From Pantoea agglomerans (GTDB lineage Bacteria > Pseudomonadota > Gammaproteobacteria > Enterobacterales > Enterobacteriaceae): DNA of 64,000 nt. Both the position numbers and the translations under genes were made by a program. Below are positions 1 to 8,023 of the stretch, in pieces. Within the stretch, counting starts at the first letter, position 1; each line of letters opens with the position of its first letter. The DNA lies in NCBI RefSeq assembly GCF_020149765.1, contig NZ_CP083808.1, positions 434,001 to 498,000 of the forward strand. Direction: 5' to 3'. The notes beneath the pieces were generated by a model, which did no database searches, was not told the DNA's origin, and saw only the letters and a list, made by a program, of their open reading frames with translations.

Positions 1-333
1 TTGGTAGAAGCTGTTGGCGTGGTTGATCTCCTCCGAGGCAAAGCAGGAGACCGCGTGATAGAGACCGTCGCCCGCTTTAAACGGCGTCGATTCCGCCTGT
101 AGTTCGCACAGGATGCGGGTCATCACCGTGGCGACGTGCATCTCAATCTCCGCCAGCTGTGCAAGCTCCTTGTAGAGATAGGCTACCGCCTTATCTTCCT
201 GGCCCGCTTCGCCGACCAGCGCGCGCGACAGAAAATCGAGCTCTCTGTCGCTGGCGGCCTGCTCCCAGGGCATACGGTTGGGATGCAGATAGTTAAGGTG
301 TGCGTATTGGTTAATGCTTTTAAAATCAGTCAT
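1..333 (-). CDS. AurF-like diiron oxygenase, partial (N-terminal 111 residues)
   Basis: The reading frame starts with ATG at 333 (purine-rich CGGAA about 6 nt upstream) and runs off the left edge, so only 111 codons are visible. The segment is helical and carries iron-ligand-like motifs: a Glu-rich AEIEMH at residues 61-66 and an ExxH pair in SEEINHAN (E102, H105). This spacing fits the first two helices of the ferritin-like AurF N-oxygenase/diiron family. It is the last visible gene of a leftward operon and begins 11 nt after the TauD-like gene, so it probably oxidises the same small molecule. The downstream ligand helices lie outside the window. A haem-oxygenase-like diiron protein is the main alternative. 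Confidence 0.6.
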   Translation of the reverse strand, partial: MTDFKSINQYAHLNYLHPNRMPWEQAASDRELDFLSRALVGEAGQEDKAVAYLYKELAQLAEIEMHVATVMTRILCELQAESTPFKAGDGLYHAVSCFASEEINHANSFYQ

Positions 334-344
334 GGTGCATTCCG

Positions 345-1253
345 TCAGGCCAGATAAGAGAGCGCGTTAAAAATGGTGCGGGCTTTGTCCTCGATGCGAC
401 GGCGGCCGTGCATCACCCGGGTGTTATCGATCAGCACGATATCGCCGTGCTGCCAGCCGATATCGAAGGTAAAGCGATCGCAGACGGCGTCTGCTTCCGC
501 CAGCAGATCGGCGGGAATCTCGCTGCCATCGGCAAAGGTGATGACCGGCTTCTCGTAGTGATTCGAGGGACCGAAAATGCTGTTGGCGAAGTTGTGGCGC
601 GCCGCCGGATTGAGGCGGCTGGCGCGAATGGCCGGCGTCTGGAACGCATAGCGGATCGCGCCGTCGTCGTTAAGGGTGATGCGCGTGCCGGCAGACCCGG
701 CGGTCAGCGACAGCAGATGATCCAGCGTGGTCTTCTCAAGGCTTTCCGGGGCATTCTCCTGCGAGGCCAGCGCGTAAAAGGCATAGGTTTTCCACTCCTG
801 CTCTTCTACCCGGCGTGAATAGACAATCTCCTGCGCGCTGAACGCGGCGCGCGCCGCCGGGCTAAGGTGCTGATAAACCAGCTTGCCATCGCAGACCGTG
901 GTCTGCGAACCCTGCGCAGGCGCCTGCTGGCAGTAAAACCAGCAGAGATCGGGCCAGAAAGGGCTGTTGCCGTTTTCACAATGCAGGCCGACCTTATCGT
1001 AACCGGCATCAACTTTCTGCGCGGTATCGCCGCTGAAGCTGCGTGCCGGATCGAGACTAATGCGGCCACTGGACTGGCGAACCAGCTGCGAAAAGTGGTC
1101 AATGCTGTGCTGAAAGCCGCGCAGCACCAGATAGCCATGCTCCGCCAGCAGCGTCAGCAGGTAGTCTTTAGATAACAGGGTCACGTCACCTTCATTCAGC
1201 GAGGTGACAATCAGGCCGCCGACGCGGGTATGGGCAGTTTCACGAATATTCAT
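345..1253 (-). CDS. TauD/TfdA-family Fe(II)/2-oxoglutarate-dependent oxygenase
   Basis: This 302-residue protein has the facial-triad pattern of the TauD/clavaminate-synthase family: HCE at residues 91-93 (HxE rather than the commoner HxD), a distal His in DNTRVMHGRRR (H282), and an Arg ten residues later (R292) suited to binding 2-oxoglutarate. It should be a cytosolic non-haem iron enzyme that hydroxylates, desaturates or halogenates an unknown substrate. Glu at the carboxylate position argues against a halogenase, which needs Gly or Ala there. Its ATG overlaps the stop of the upstream AMP-ligase gene by 4 nt (ATGA), and the diiron oxygenase follows 11 nt downstream. This indicates translational coupling in a four-gene biosynthetic operon. 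Confidence 0.85.
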   Translation of the reverse strand: MNIRETAHTRVGGLIVTSLNEGDVTLLSKDYLLTLLAEHGYLVLRGFQHSIDHFSQLVRQSSGRISLDPARSFSGDTAQKVDAGYDKVGLHCENGNSPFWPDLCWFYCQQAPAQGSQTTVCDGKLVYQHLSPAARAAFSAQEIVYSRRVEEQEWKTYAFYALASQENAPESLEKTTLDHLLSLTAGSAGTRITLNDDGAIRYAFQTPAIRASRLNPAARHNFANSIFGPSNHYEKPVITFADGSEIPADLLAEADAVCDRFTFDIGWQHGDIVLIDNTRVMHGRRRIEDKARTIFNALSYLA

Positions 1254-2815
1254 GCTGTCACAGTCTCAAGTTGGTCTAAGAAAGCGTTAACGGCGTTGCG
1301 ACGCGGGCGTCCGGTGACGGTAAACAGGCGCGCCATAATCTCCGCGCTGTGCGGCACCAGCACGGGGTCGGGAATAAACTCAATTTCATTCAGATGGTCA
1401 CGCGCATAGGCGGCGATCGCCTGGCGAATAGCGGGCGCCTCGCGCATATCGTCCACCACGAACAGGCCACCGAGAAACTGCTGCCCGTCGCCGTAAACGA
1501 TCGCCTGCTGCACGCCGGGAACGGTGCGGTAGGCGCTCTCCAGCCACTCAGGGGAGATGTTGCGGCCATTCGCGGTGATGATGAGCGTTTTCTTGCGCCC
1601 GATAATGGAGATAAATCCGTCCGCGTCCTGGGTAGCCAGATCGCCCGTGTGCAGCCAGCCCTCGTCGTCAATCGCGCAGCTGCTGGGATCTTCGCTGGAG
1701 TAGCCAGCAAACAGCGAGCTGCTACGCAGGCAGAGTTCGCCATCGTCGGCAATCTTAACCTCCACATGGGGCAGCGGTTTCCCTACCGTGCCGATGCGGT
1801 TAGCGCCGCGCGCGTTCCAGGTGGCGACCGAACTGTTTTCACTCAGGCCATATCCCTGATAGACCGGAATATTGAGGGCGTTAAGCCGCTGCAGCACCTC
1901 GGCATCGACCGGCGCGCCGCCCGCCGCCAACAGCGGGGCATGCTCTCGCCCAAATAGCGCTGGCATCAGGCCGGGGCAGTCGCCATGGCTGACGGCGCGT
2001 TCGGCCAGCGCCTCCACCAGCGCCGGCGTCAGCGTCATCGCGCTGGGGCGCGCCGCGCGGATGACCTCCAGCCGCTGTACCGCGGTGACGCCAGGATGGC
2101 CCAGCGGCGGCATATCGTCGGGCGGCATCACTACCGCCCCGCCGGAGGTGAGCGGCATATAGAGAGCGGTAACCTGTTCAATCAGCAGGCTGAGGGGCAC
2201 CAGGTTCAAATAGCGCTGATAGTCATCCGGCTGAGCGAGCTGCCAGAGCGACGCGACCAGCGCATCCAGACCGTGGCGGCGGATCATCACCCCTTTGGGT
2301 TGGGAGGTGGTGCCGGAGGTATGTATGATCTTTATCACGCCATCCTGCGCGCCATCGGCGGGATGAAGGCGAGCAGGCGCAGCATGGTGCGGCGTTGCGC
2401 CCAGCCGGAGGGGCAGTATCGCCGACGGCAGCTCTGTCCCGGTAGCCTGCCATTCAGCCAGACGCTGTGCGCCGGCGGCATCTGTCAGCACCAGCCGACA
2501 GTTCTGCAGCAAAAAGGCGGCCTGTTCGCCTGAAAACGCAAGCGGTACCGGCACCTCAGTCAGATCCGCCAGCTGCAGCGCGATATCCGCCAGCACCCAC
2601 TCCGGCGTGTTGCCCATCACGATGCCAACCTGCGCCTGCATCCCTACCTGAGCCTGCAGATTAGCGGCCAGCTGGCGCGCTTCCTCAAGCAGCGCCAGAT
2701 AGCTGCAGCGCACCTCCTCATTAAAGAGGCCATTTTCGTCCTGACGCAGCTGAATAATCGCCGCGGCGTGCGGACGACGCTGCGCCTGCCCAATAAATGC
2801 ATTAAGAATATTCAT
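1250..2815 (-). CDS. AMP-dependent acyl-CoA synthetase/ligase
   Basis: The 521-residue ANL-superfamily enzyme shows the adenylate-binding P-loop HTSGTTSQPKG (residues 165-175), the YGLSE motif, and the hinge/C-domain block HTGDLATQDADGFISI followed by GRKKTLI. It should activate a carboxylic acid as the acyl-AMP and pass it to CoA or an amine. Acyl-CoA ligase similarity is strongest to the long-chain class, but the substrate cannot be read from sequence. It starts inside the end of the thermostable-hemolysin-family gene (4-nt ATGA overlap) and overlaps the TauD-like gene in the same way. No carrier-protein gene is visible, so a free CoA or acyl-adenylate intermediate is more likely than a tethered one. 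Confidence 0.88.
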   Translation of the reverse strand: MNILNAFIGQAQRRPHAAAIIQLRQDENGLFNEEVRCSYLALLEEARQLAANLQAQVGMQAQVGIVMGNTPEWVLADIALQLADLTEVPVPLAFSGEQAAFLLQNCRLVLTDAAGAQRLAEWQATGTELPSAILPLRLGATPHHAAPARLHPADGAQDGVIKIIHTSGTTSQPKGVMIRRHGLDALVASLWQLAQPDDYQRYLNLVPLSLLIEQVTALYMPLTSGGAVVMPPDDMPPLGHPGVTAVQRLEVIRAARPSAMTLTPALVEALAERAVSHGDCPGLMPALFGREHAPLLAAGGAPVDAEVLQRLNALNIPVYQGYGLSENSSVATWNARGANRIGTVGKPLPHVEVKIADDGELCLRSSSLFAGYSSEDPSSCAIDDEGWLHTGDLATQDADGFISIIGRKKTLIITANGRNISPEWLESAYRTVPGVQQAIVYGDGQQFLGGLFVVDDMREAPAIRQAIAAYARDHLNEIEFIPDPVLVPHSAEIMARLFTVTGRPRRNAVNAFLDQLETVTA

Positions 2816-3495
2816 GCTGCCACCTGAGCGGAAGAGCGCGCGGAACCGGCGATAGATTCAAATTCCGAAAATACCAGCCGACCACAAAAGTGATTAAAAA
2901 GATGGCCGCACTGTTCAAGTAAAATAACCCCCGTCTGTGGCGTCTGGTCATAATAGCTTCCCCAGGCCGCGCGCATTTCGGGAGAAAGTTTTTCCGACGA
3001 CGCGTCGCTCAGCATGCAAAAAGGCACCTGATGAAAAGCCATTAATTTCCGCAGGCGGCGCGTTGTGGTACAGAGAATCGCCTTGCTCCCCATAAACCAG
3101 GCGATAATCGGCATTATTCGAATTAAATCAGCGGCAGCGTTAGGGTTATCAGACGCCAGCGAACCGATCTCTACCACCTGATGGCGCGCCAGCGTGTGGC
3201 CCGTCTGACGCTGGATGGTTTCATCCAGCGGGGCGGAAAGATAGCGTTCCGAAAACAGAGGTTGTGTAGGTGATACAAAAGAAATGCCGGTACAGGCGAT
3301 TAACGCCGCCGTTTCTTTATTACGGCTGGCGATAATAATGTCAGGGTCGGGTTTAATCGTTGCACGGTAGTTTTTATAATAGATATTGGCAATATACTGG
3401 CGCGCCTCTTCAGCCGTGTCGTCATTACGGCGAATGATATCCAGCCTTGTAGAAAAAATATCAATATGATGCTGTTTATGTAAGAAGCTACTCAT
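2812..3495 (-). CDS. Thermostable hemolysin (T_hemolysin/PF12261) family protein, GNAT-like
   Basis: This 227-residue protein matches the conserved run of the Vibrio delta-VPH family: NYRATIKPDPDIIIA, an internal FSERYL, VEIGSLAS and the block TTTRRLRKLM, followed by WGSYYDQTP. The fold resembles GNAT acyltransferases. Despite the family name there is no signal peptide or membrane helix, so a direct haemolytic role is doubtful and an acyltransferase-type step is more plausible (inference). It is the first gene of the leftward operon, with a GAGGG ribosome site about 8 nt before the ATG. Its stop overlaps the start of the AMP-ligase by 4 nt. An AMP-ligase that activates an acid next to an acyltransferase-like protein makes biochemical sense. 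Confidence 0.8.
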   Translation of the reverse strand: MSSFLHKQHHIDIFSTRLDIIRRNDDTAEEARQYIANIYYKNYRATIKPDPDIIIASRNKETAALIACTGISFVSPTQPLFSERYLSAPLDETIQRQTGHTLARHQVVEIGSLASDNPNAAADLIRIMPIIAWFMGSKAILCTTTRRLRKLMAFHQVPFCMLSDASSEKLSPEMRAAWGSYYDQTPQTGVILLEQCGHLFNHFCGRLVFSEFESIAGSARSSAQVAA

Positions 3496-3878
3496 TCCAG
3501 TTTTCCCTCACGGTGGGTGGTAACCGTGAGAAATGGTAAGCCGGATTTATCATTCGTAACATGTTCAGCTATGACAAGATATCGAATAATTCGGACAATC
3601 ATCGGCAAAAAGTGGACAAAGCGGCAGAGAGCGTCTCTCTGTAAACAAAGTGTCATAATCGCTGGAAATCCGCTGTCTCTCTTTAGCACTATGCGGTTAG
3701 CAACCTGGCCGGATAAAAGGTTTGATATCCAGCTGACCCCCTGCCCCTGCCAGATCGCTTTGCGTCTGTCGCGGGCATTGTTGCATTCTGTCAGGGTGTT
3801 AACCGGGAGCCGTTCAAAGGTGTGCGCTTCGCGCATGCAAGGCGCTGTCTGACGCTGATTAATCAGGGAGAAATTAAA
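3496..3878. promoter_or_regulatory. Divergent intergenic region, hemolysin-family operon / lysE
   Basis: These 383 bases separate two divergent units and must contain both promoters. A 159-codon leftward frame crosses it, but it has no ribosome site or recognisable domain and is not called. The LysE ribosome site AGGGAG lies at 3865-3870. No clear operator dyad was found. Confidence 0.4.
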
Positions 3879-4496
3879 ATGACGGGTGATTTGTTCGCGC
3901 TTTCTGCTATTGGCGTAGCGATCCTGTTTGGCGCGATGAGTCCGGGGGCCAGCTTTCTTCTTGTTGCCCAAACGGCTATGTCCGGTTCGAGACGGGCGGC
4001 ACTATCGGTTGCAGCCGGTATGGCTTTTGGTGCCCTTGTTTTTGCTGTTATTGCCTTAGCGGGCCTTCACACCCTTCTGACGCTGGTCCCTTCACTTTAC
4101 ACAGGACTCAAGATTGCGGGCGGTTGCTATCTTTTATGGCTGGCGCTGAAAATGTTTCGTCATCCTGTAAAGCGCGTCAATGACTGTGCCAGCAGAAAGG
4201 AACTCAGCGCCCTGAAAGCGTTTATCACTGGCGTATTTACGCAAATCAGCAATCCCCATACTGCACTGGTATTTGCCAGCATCTTTTCCGCCGCGCTCAG
4301 CAAAGATATTCAGCCTGTGATGTATATCATTCTGCCCATCATGGCATTTGTTATCGATCTGCTCTGGTATGCCGTGGTTGCATGCTTATTATCAACTAGC
4401 GGGCCGCGTCAGGCTTACATTAAATACCGTCAGGTTATCGATAAACTCAGCGGAGGCGTGATGGCCTTTCTGGGAATACGGCTGCTGTTGAAGTGA
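3879..4496 (+). CDS. LysE/RhtB-family amino acid exporter
   Basis: This is a 205-residue inner-membrane protein of the usual family length with about six hydrophobic segments. The N-terminal signature reads AMSPGASFLLVAQTAMSGSR, close to the SPGP-type motif of LysE/RhtB translocators. Family members export amino acids or derivatives such as homoserine lactone and threonine; the substrate here is unknown. ATG 3879 is preferred over an in-frame ATG at 3822 because AGGGAG sits 8 nt upstream and the longer N-terminus lacks family similarity. The gene converges on the LysR gene at 4521, leaving 24 nt between stops. It could export a product of the divergent operon, but nothing in the sequence demands that. 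Confidence 0.85.
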   Translation: MTGDLFALSAIGVAILFGAMSPGASFLLVAQTAMSGSRRAALSVAAGMAFGALVFAVIALAGLHTLLTLVPSLYTGLKIAGGCYLLWLALKMFRHPVKRVNDCASRKELSALKAFITGVFTQISNPHTALVFASIFSAALSKDIQPVMYIILPIMAFVIDLLWYAVVACLLSTSGPRQAYIKYRQVIDKLSGGVMAFLGIRLLLK

Positions 4497-4520
4497 GCAG
4501 AGGAGCACAACAAAGCAGTT

Positions 4521-5432
4521 TTATTTTTTATTGAGCCAGTCGATAAAAAACTCACTGAATGCAGTCACCTGTAACGGTTGCAGCTTACGCTGTGGGTAGA
4601 CAAACTGTAGCCCGACATTTTTGCGATCGTAGCGGCTAAACCCTATAAAGCTTTCTGCAAACAGAACATAAAGCCTCTCTTCTTCGACATCTTTTTTAAC
4701 GTCCCACCAGGATTTACAGGCAATACCCGCGCCATTAAGAACCCACTGACGGAGAAGCGCGCCATCGTCACAGACCATAGCAGGATTCACGCGAATGGTT
4801 TTGCTGACCCCTTTTTCCTCAAATCGCCATTCATTTATAACAACACCGTGTAACTCCAGAGCAAGGCACCTGTGGCCGTGAAGACTTTCCGGCGTAGCGG
4901 GCATTCCTGATGTCTGAAGATAGGTATCTGATGCCACCAGCACCCTGTGGTTAGGGGCGATATGTCTCACGATAAGGCTGCTGTCCGGCAAATTACCGAA
5001 ACGGATGCTCATGTCCAGCCGGTTAGCAATCAGATCCTCCACGCGCTCTCCCAGGTAAACCGACGTATTTACCTCTGGATGGAGGCGAGAAAAATCCACT
5101 ATCGCAGGGCTGACATATTGCCTGCCGAAATCAGAGGGCGCAGAGATGCGAATGTTTCCGCTAAGTACCCCCTCTTTCTGCACCAGAAGCGATTCTGCGT
5201 GTCGCGCCTCATTCAATACCCGGAGAGCGGCATGGTAGAAATCCTCACCAGCCTTTGTCAGCGTAATGGCGCGTGTTGACCGATGGAAGAGCCGGGTCTG
5301 GTAGCGCTCTTCAATCGCCTTCAGCCTCGCCGTCATTGACGCCGGTGAAAGCGAGAGACGTCGCCCGGCGGCCGACAGCCCACCGGACTCGGCCACTTCA
5401 ACGATAAGCGCCATATCCTCAAGCTTTCCCAT
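4521..5432 (-). CDS. LysR-family transcriptional regulator
   Basis: This 303-residue regulator has a typical N-terminal winged HTH (AESGGLSAAGRRLSLSPASM, then TRLKAIEERYQTRLFHRSTR) and a periplasmic-binding-type effector domain of CrgA/DmlR style with the RISAPSDFGR junction. It is divergent from the SDR gene at 5569, with a 136-nt intergenic region containing a 7-bp inverted repeat and a direct repeat (see 5458-5517). This is the classic arrangement for LysR control of a neighbouring reductase. The effector is unknown. The paralogue at 13789-14754 shares the same domain layout, including a W-x-F block after the HG-containing region, so the two belong to one subfamily. Confidence 0.93.
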   Translation of the reverse strand: MGKLEDMALIVEVAESGGLSAAGRRLSLSPASMTARLKAIEERYQTRLFHRSTRAITLTKAGEDFYHAALRVLNEARHAESLLVQKEGVLSGNIRISAPSDFGRQYVSPAIVDFSRLHPEVNTSVYLGERVEDLIANRLDMSIRFGNLPDSSLIVRHIAPNHRVLVASDTYLQTSGMPATPESLHGHRCLALELHGVVINEWRFEEKGVSKTIRVNPAMVCDDGALLRQWVLNGAGIACKSWWDVKKDVEEERLYVLFAESFIGFSRYDRKNVGLQFVYPQRKLQPLQVTAFSEFFIDWLNKK

Positions 5433-5457
5433 ATTTCATTTTTTCCGAAAAGAAATT

Positions 5458-5517
5458 GCACTTTGGCTGCCATTATCAAAAAAGAGCTTTGTAAGTAAAG
5501 TGCTTTAACAGTGCTTT
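5458..5517. promoter_or_regulatory. Putative LysR operator between lysR and SDR
   Basis: GCACTTT (5458-5464) and AAAGTGC (5497-5503) form a perfect 7-bp inverted repeat. The right arm is part of AGTGCTTT, repeated directly at 5499-5506 and 5510-5517, 11 bp apart, about one helical turn. This suits a LysR tetramer contacting two sites. No binding data exist here. Confidence 0.5.
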
Positions 5518-5568
5518 TCGCAATCCCTGTACCAGCATCAAACGTTTATCAATATGAGGAGTAAACCG

Positions 5569-6285
5569 ATGGGTAAAACATTAATTATTGGCGGCGCGTC
5601 AGGCATTGGTTTTGCTGTGGCCAGCGCACTGGCGGACCGGGAAAACGAGCTGGTTCTGGCAGGACGAAATAATGAGAAGCTGGAGTCTGCCCGTCAGTTG
5701 CTTAATGGGAGAGCAGCAGCTGTCAGCACACGACAACTGGATGTCAGTAATGAAGCCGAAGTCATTGCGCTGAGTCACGTGCTGGGGGATGTTGATAATA
5801 TTGTGTTTACGGCGGGCTCATATGCACCCGGTGGGTTTCTTTCTGAAATTGAGCTTACCGCAGCGCGGCTTGCTTTTGATACTAAATTCTGGGGCAGCAT
5901 CTACACCGCCAGGCATCTCAGCGGCAATATTCGGCCCCGTGGCACGCTCACGTTGACCAGTGGGTTTTTGGCCAGGCGGACTCTGAGCGGAACGCTGGTC
6001 AAATCAACGATGAATGCTGCCATTGAGTCAGCAGCAAAGGTGCTGGCAAAAGAGCTGGCTCCGTTGCGTGTAAACGTAGTCAGCCCGGGACTGACCGATA
6101 CGGAAGCGTACGCAGGTATGGATCCCAAAGCGCGTGAAAAAATGCTTCAGACCGCTGCTGAAAATCTGCCGGTAAAGGCATATGGTCGCGCGCAAGACAT
6201 CGCTAAGGGCTATCTCTTTTTGCTGGATAATCCGTTTGTTACTGGCACGGTGATTGATATTGAAGGCGGTGCGCTAATCAACTGA
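5569..6285 (+). CDS. Atypical short-chain dehydrogenase/reductase lacking YxxxK
   Basis: This 238-residue Rossmann protein opens with TLIIGGASGIGFAVASAL (GGxSGIG cofactor loop) and has the family NVVSPGLTDTEAY segment. The catalytic YxxxK is missing: the aligned stretch reads LVKSTMNAAIES, with Lys at the Tyr position and Asn at the Lys position. The protein at 56857-57573 has a very similar substitution. Such SDRs may bind NAD(P) but use other chemistry or act non-catalytically. ATG 5569 is preferred to an ATG at 5554 because GAGGAG (5556-5561) lies 7 nt before it. The gene is divergent from a LysR regulator, its likely controller. A strong dyad follows at 6308-6348. Confidence 0.82.
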   Translation: MGKTLIIGGASGIGFAVASALADRENELVLAGRNNEKLESARQLLNGRAAAVSTRQLDVSNEAEVIALSHVLGDVDNIVFTAGSYAPGGFLSEIELTAARLAFDTKFWGSIYTARHLSGNIRPRGTLTLTSGFLARRTLSGTLVKSTMNAAIESAAKVLAKELAPLRVNVVSPGLTDTEAYAGMDPKAREKMLQTAAENLPVKAYGRAQDIAKGYLFLLDNPFVTGTVIDIEGGALIN

Positions 6286-6307
6286 CTCCTCTGCATTGGG
6301 TGGCTTA

Positions 6308-6348
6308 TTACGTAAATGCCGAATTGATGCTCTTCGGCATTTACGTGA
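6308..6348. terminator. 14-bp-arm hairpin downstream of SDR
   Basis: ACGTAAATGCCGAA (6310-6323) pairs perfectly with TTCGGCATTTACGT (6333-6346) across a 9-nt loop. There is no T-run after either arm, so it could be a factor-assisted terminator, an mRNA-stabilising hairpin or an operator dyad. Confidence 0.5.
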
Positions 6349-6499
6349 CTGCACTGAAGAAAGATGCACGCGACATGAAAACGCGCTGCGCCATTTCTGC
6401 CGCGGTCCACGGCTGTTCCCGTGCCTCGCACAGCTGCGCGACGGTGTGCCAGCCCGAGAATGGCGTGCCAGGGCCAGCAACCGTCTGTTCTGCAACCTG
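6341..6499 (-). pseudogene. AraC-family HTH fragment
   Basis: A 52-codon open frame bounded by stops (TGA at 6500-6502, TAA at 6341-6343) reads like an AraC-type first helix-turn-helix: WHTVAQLCEAREQPWTAAEM, then AQRVFMSRASFF. It has no start, no effector domain and no second HTH, and its end lies inside the hairpin at 6308-6348. I read it as debris of an AraC regulator. The match rests on a short motif, so confidence is moderate. The rest of 6286-6693 holds no gene. Confidence 0.4.
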
Positions 6500-6693
6500 T
6501 CAGAAAGGCCATTAAGAAGCTCACCGACCTCATCTCCATTTTACCTTTTCAAGATAAAGTCCTGACGCTGACAGCAGGTTTTTCATCTCTTCCAGCCGCA
6601 GTACTGTACTCCTGAATCCAGCGCGGCAGAGTCAGAAAGCCCAAAGACTCTGGCACCGGTACCCATTCCCGTAGATAAAACCAGGAGTTTACT

Positions 6694-7230
6694 ATGAGCC
6701 GTTTACATACCACCAAAGAAAGCGACGCCACGGGCAAAACCGCCCAGCTGTTTGGCGCGATTAAGAGCAGCATGGGTAAAGTCCCTAATGCCTATCTGAC
6801 CATTGGCAGCAATTCACCTGACATTCTGGATCAGATGCTTCAGCTGAATGCAGCCCTGCACAAAGGCAGCCTGAGCGCCCGTGAGCTGGAAGCAATTAAT
6901 CTTGCCGTAAGTGAAGAGTCGGGATGCGACTACTGCCTGGCCGCTCATACGCTGATGGCTAAAAAGGCGGGCTACACCGATGAGCAGACGGTAGAGCTGC
7001 GTGAAGCTCGATTCAGCGGCGATGCGCGTATCGATGCGCTGGTGCAGTTCGTTCAATATCTCGTTTCTACACGCGGGACGGTATCAGCCGAGCGCGTGAA
7101 GGCCTTCCGTGAGGCCGGATTCAGCGACCAGCAGGTGGTCGAAACCATTGGTGCCGTCAGCGCTATTCTGTTTACCAATATGGTGAACCGCGTGAACGAC
7201 ACCGTCGTTGATTTTCCCAAAGTGAGCTGA
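6694..7230 (+). CDS. AhpD-like carboxymuconolactone decarboxylase family protein
   Basis: This 178-residue protein contains the alkylhydroperoxidase-D signature EESGCDYCLAAH: Cys78 and Cys81 in a CxxC, His85, and Glu74/75 as proton relay. Members are cytosolic helical oligomers that reduce peroxides or handle reactive carbonyls. The ATG at 6694 follows an AGGAG site. The cupin gene begins 90 nt downstream on the same strand, which suggests an oxidative-stress pair. The downstream leftward operon (8.0-13.0 kb) is also rich in redox enzymes. A true lactone decarboxylase activity is unlikely because the CxxC marks the peroxidase branch. Confidence 0.9.
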   Translation: MSRLHTTKESDATGKTAQLFGAIKSSMGKVPNAYLTIGSNSPDILDQMLQLNAALHKGSLSARELEAINLAVSEESGCDYCLAAHTLMAKKAGYTDEQTVELREARFSGDARIDALVQFVQYLVSTRGTVSAERVKAFREAGFSDQQVVETIGAVSAILFTNMVNRVNDTVVDFPKVS

Positions 7231-7320
7231 TGCTCAGGACGTCAGTGGCGCAGAGGCGCGAAAGAATTCGCCGCTTCTGCTCACTGCCTTTATCTCTGCC
7301 TCCCTTAAGGAGAAACTGAT

Positions 7321-7743
7321 ATGACGCCTGTTACCGCGCCGAAATCAGCGCGCTTCAACCCGGCCGACATTGCAAAAAATCTGCCCGAGCAGTCCACTAC
7401 GATGCTTGCCGATATCTATTTAACCGACCGCCCGGATGCCAGCAGCCGCGTGTTTAGGGCCTATCGGGGCGTTCCCCCTCACTTTCACCGCGAATGTGAT
7501 GAATACCTGTACGTGCTTTCAGGACGCGGTACGTTCTGGATGGAAGATGCGTCGACCGAGGCTGAGTTCGGTCCCGGCGACATGCTTTTTTTCGAGCGCA
7601 ACGTCGTGCATGCGCTTCCCGTGCTGCTGGAAGAGCCTGTGATTTTCCTGACGCTTGACACGCCCCGTCGCTCACCCGGTGACGTCGTGTTTATCGATCC
7701 TGACGCCGGCTCTGCCGATACGTTTATGGACAGAAATCGCTGA
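7321..7743 (+). CDS. Cupin-domain protein
   Basis: This 140-residue single-domain cupin carries motif 1 with HFH (His54, His56), Glu61 and Gly68 at canonical spacing, and motif 2 as GPGDMLFFERNVVHALP (His97). All metal-ligand positions are present, so it should bind Fe, Mn or Zn. Small cupins like this serve as isomerases, dioxygenases or ligand sensors, and the substrate is unknown. A strong AAGGAG site precedes ATG 7321. It follows the AhpD-like gene on the same strand and is closed by a hairpin terminator at 7776-7806. Confidence 0.85.
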   Translation: MTPVTAPKSARFNPADIAKNLPEQSTTMLADIYLTDRPDASSRVFRAYRGVPPHFHRECDEYLYVLSGRGTFWMEDASTEAEFGPGDMLFFERNVVHALPVLLEEPVIFLTLDTPRRSPGDVVFIDPDAGSADTFMDRNR

Positions 7744-7775
7744 ACCTTCCTTCGTCGTTACCGATGATCTGCAAG

Positions 7776-7806
7776 AAGCCCCGCGGGTAAAACGTCGGGG
7801 CTTTAA
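7776..7806 (+). terminator. Rho-independent terminator after cupin gene
   Basis: AAGCCCCG (7776-7783) and CGGGGCTT (7796-7803) form an 8-bp GC-rich stem with a 12-nt loop ending in TT. The 217 bases between here and 8024 carry no convincing gene. Two short overlapping frames on opposite strands have no domain or ribosome site. Confidence 0.7.
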
Positions 7807-8023
7807 ACCTTTCCTCAGTTCAATTCCCACTGATTGCGTCTGTGCTGACGCGACGCTCAGCGTGGCCTGGGCGCAAACGCTGTCTTCAGCCAGAGAACCG
7901 CTCAGTGCTGTCAATCTGCTGATGCGCTTGCAGGGCGTTAAGGAAGTCCGGGTTACCAGCGAGGGATGCAAAAAAACCGGCGCCTGTGAATTTCATCACG
8001 GATGGGCCGGACCTGGGGGCATT

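Noticed and set aside
2812..3495. Calling the T_hemolysin-family gene a haemolysin toxin
   Set aside because: There is no signal peptide or pore-forming feature, the operon partners are enzymes, and the family fold is acyltransferase-like, so only the family name is kept.
3492..3971. 159-codon minus-strand frame upstream of the hemolysin-family gene
   Set aside because: It has no domain or ribosome site, a composition unlike real protein, and overlaps the LysE start; it is intergenic DNA.
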